Positions 62,210 through 64,000 of a stretch of DNA of 64,000 nt are shown piece after piece. The translations under genes and the position numbers were made by a program. A model generated the notes under the pieces. That model searched no databases. It had not been told where the DNA came from and was given only the letters and a program-made list of their open reading frames with translations. Source of the DNA: an uncultured Pseudomonadales bacterium (GTDB lineage: Bacteria; Pseudomonadota; Gammaproteobacteria; Pseudomonadales; Pseudohongiellaceae); assembly GCA_947259995.1 (NCBI GenBank), contig CAMYOK010000006.1, forward strand, positions 1-64,000, read 5' to 3'. Numbering within the stretch: position 1 is the stretch's first letter; each line of letters starts with the position of its first letter.

Positions 62210-64000
62210 TTATCTTCCCATCTGGAAAATACCCTCTACTTTGTTTGCAGGTAACGCGGCGTTGTAGATTTCGAACGCGCCGACGAAGCCATTGGCTTCT
62301 TTTCCTGTAAAGACACCGCCGAAGTTTGAGCCAGCGGTAATGAGTGGGACTCCGGCAACCGAGACGTCACCTCCGTTTAAAGTAACAGAGTTGCCGTTAA
62401 AGCTTCCCGAAAACTCTGCGGCCCAGTCAACCAAACCAGCAGTTCTAACTGTAAGTTCACCATCGGTAATGGTGTTGTTTGTGAAGTTAACTAGCATGCT
62501 AGCGCCAACAATGCTGTTTAGGATTCCTGCTGCAGTACCACTGCCTTGACCATGTCCAGAGACGCTCTGATTATAAGTATAAGAGCCACTCATATTATTA
62601 ATTACATAATTAGGAGTCAGCTGCAAAGCTGTAAATACTGTTTGGGTGTCGGTGGCTAATTGCCCGGTCCATGCGTTATTGGTTCCTATCGGCTGATTCC
62701 AATCTCCCCAGTCCACCTCTAGATCGTCTTGATGGGCGACAAGTGTGCCAGAGACATGTTGGTTGCCGCCGGTTGAGGCAATATTTGCGAAGGAGAACGC
62801 CGTCACCGCGCTTTTGCCGCTATCGATAAACATACCGCTCATATTGCCTTGGAAGCTGAAATCGCCACTTAAGCCTGTCGCGGTACCAGAGGTCACATCA
62901 TAGACGGCATAAGCTCCGTAACCGCCCGCTTTACTGCGTGCATTGCCGGTAAACTCGATATTCCAAGTGTAGTCGCCGTTGGTAGAAATACCCATATTGC
63001 CATTGCTAATCTGGCCCGTCCCTAAGTCTAAGGTCATGCCGAAGCTTACATCGCCGACTGAGACAGCGCCTTCATCGCCGCCACCTTGTATGGCTGCGAC
63101 ATTGCTGTAACTGGCGTATTTTCCTGCCACGGATGTCGCTGCACTCGGCGTCGCCACAAACCAATAAGCATCTTGCTCAAGGGTTAGTTCCGTAGAGCCG
63201 TAATTAATACGTCTAATTGGGGCGCCACTTGTCCCAGACCATTTGCCCCAAGTCAATTTATTGGTGAGCCCTGCCACGTCATTCACGACTGATTGCGCGG
63301 CACCGCCTTTGCGGAAGATAGTGGGGGAGATGTCTTCATGGAACGAAGCCGAAGTGTGCCAAGAAGCAGTGTTCAAGCTGACATCTGCCAACAGGTAATT
63401 CGATGAAGTGCCTAGCTGTGTTGAGCGGCCACCATAAATCCCCGATTCGCTACCAGAAGTCGCCAACATGCCATAGGGGCTATCGATCAAGTCTATGAGC
63501 TCTGCGCCGCTTAAATGACTGCCTGGCTCTAAAAGATAAGAGACAGTGACGTAATGTCCAGAGTTGGCGGTCTCGGCAAAGTTGATGCCGCCTACATAGT
63601 GGCCAGCCGTTGCGCCTGTAAAGCCACCGACAATAGAACCGGTTAAGTTGGCGCTTGTGTTGTTTATCATTGTCTTGTTTATAACAGGGTTAACCAATAT
63701 ACCTTTGTTCAGGGTGCCCGAATATTGGATCTCCCACTCGGTAGTGCTAGTGTTGCTGCACACATTGACAAGACATAATCCGATCACGCCGTTGCTAACC
63801 GCGCCAGTGCCGAAGTCGACATCGAACACAGAGTGCATTTCCTGGATCGTTGCGTAGGACTCGCTGATATAATCGACTACTTTGCCGTACTCGCTACTGT
63901 TTGGCCCGGCGTAGGTTCTGCTCACACTGCCAATGATGTCGAATTCTGCGAGGGTCGTCGGCACAAAATTCACGAAAATAGATTTACTGCTCAGCGTTTG
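62210..64000 (-). CDS. Partial secreted-type repeat protein with three beta-rich units
   Basis: The frame is open to the window edge, so the N-terminus lies beyond it; 596 residues are visible. Three similar units can be aligned by a DFGTGxxSNG-like turn, a WxIxFSG strand and a GxFxG...VGxFxF segment, near the start, the middle and the C-terminus (VFTGKEANGFVGAFEIYN...EGIFQMGR). Short (T/D)WG(K/D)W motifs separate units. The pattern resembles small beta-barrels of the transferrin-binding-protein/factor-H-binding type often found behind FecR-like domains, but no FecR part is visible. The composition suggests a surface or periplasmic protein of unknown role. Confidence 0.6.
   Translation of the reverse strand, partial: QTLSSKSIFVNFVPTTLAEFDIIGSVSRTYAGPNSSEYGKVVDYISESYATIQEMHSVFDVDFGTGAVSNGVIGLCLVNVCSNTSTTEWEIQYSGTLNKGILVNPVINKTMINNTSANLTGSIVGGFTGATAGHYVGGINFAETANSGHYVTVSYLLEPGSHLSGAELIDLIDSPYGMLATSGSESGIYGGRSTQLGTSSNYLLADVSLNTASWHTSASFHEDISPTIFRKGGAAQSVVNDVAGLTNKLTWGKWSGTSGAPIRRINYGSTELTLEQDAYWFVATPSAATSVAGKYASYSNVAAIQGGGDEGAVSVGDVSFGMTLDLGTGQISNGNMGISTNGDYTWNIEFTGNARSKAGGYGAYAVYDVTSGTATGLSGDFSFQGNMSGMFIDSGKSAVTAFSFANIASTGGNQHVSGTLVAHQDDLEVDWGDWNQPIGTNNAWTGQLATDTQTVFTALQLTPNYVINNMSGSYTYNQSVSGHGQGSGTAAGILNSIVGASMLVNFTNNTITDGELTVRTAGLVDWAAEFSGSFNGNSVTLNGGDVSVAGVPLITAGSNFGGVFTGKEANGFVGAFEIYNAALPANKVEGIFQMGR

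Overview
The window looks like a chromosome segment of a gammaproteobacterium, most likely a marine member of the Pseudomonadales/Cellvibrionales-type lineages. The reasons are the smc-zipA-ligA block, FadB, RapA, TtcA, TusA, PdxB and RfaH of gammaproteobacterial type, and many copies of a REP-like palindrome (TGTGGGAGC...GCGAT). The genus cannot be named from sequence reading alone.

Layout. Positions 1-3,850 hold precursor and control genes for an extracellular polysaccharide (EPS): ugd and rfbA, then a MarR-type EPS regulator overlapping rfaH. A perfect 12-base ops element (3937-3948) lies in the leader of the next operon. Positions 3,982-21,267 are one long plus-strand EPS operon: a large Wza-like export protein, a Wzz-like protein, galE, a methyltransferase, an isolated ABC ATPase domain, an EpsG-like polymerase, several glycosyltransferases, an MBOAT/SGNH acylation pair, an isolated ABC membrane domain and a GDP-heptose set (hddA, gmhA, hddC). 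From about 6.9 to 21.3 kb the DNA is visibly more AT-rich and uses many TTG/GTG starts and overlapping genes, as expected of an exchanged sugar cassette. Positions 21.4-35.1 kb hold a cysteine-synthase-family enzyme, a CysN-domain/APS-kinase fusion, a beta-CASP metallo-hydrolase carrying two in-frame REP cassettes, three paralogous secreted proteins of about 800 residues on the minus strand with a WecA-like initiating transferase between them, and an outer-membrane protein. From 35.4 kb to the end is housekeeping DNA (smc, zipA, ligA, djlA, a PreP-like peptidase, rapA, rbgA, bolA, fadB, ttcA, tusA, pdxB, alaA, msrB), ending in a secreted repeat protein cut by the window edge.

How the genes work together. 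WecA-like transferase would load undecaprenyl phosphate, and the glycosyltransferases would build a repeat unit from UDP-sugars (Ugd, GalE), possibly dTDP-sugars (RfbA) and GDP-heptose. The MBOAT/SGNH pair would acylate it, the EpsG-like protein polymerise it, and the Wzz-like and Wza-like proteins control length and export. No Wzx-type flippase and no Wzc kinase was recognised. The best flippase candidate is an ABC exporter whose ATPase and membrane halves are separate genes 5.3 kb apart in the same operon. RfaH acting at ops would let RNA polymerase cross the long operon. The most unusual items are this split ABC exporter, the REP-derived peptides inside the beta-CASP gene, and the three paralogous secreted proteins.
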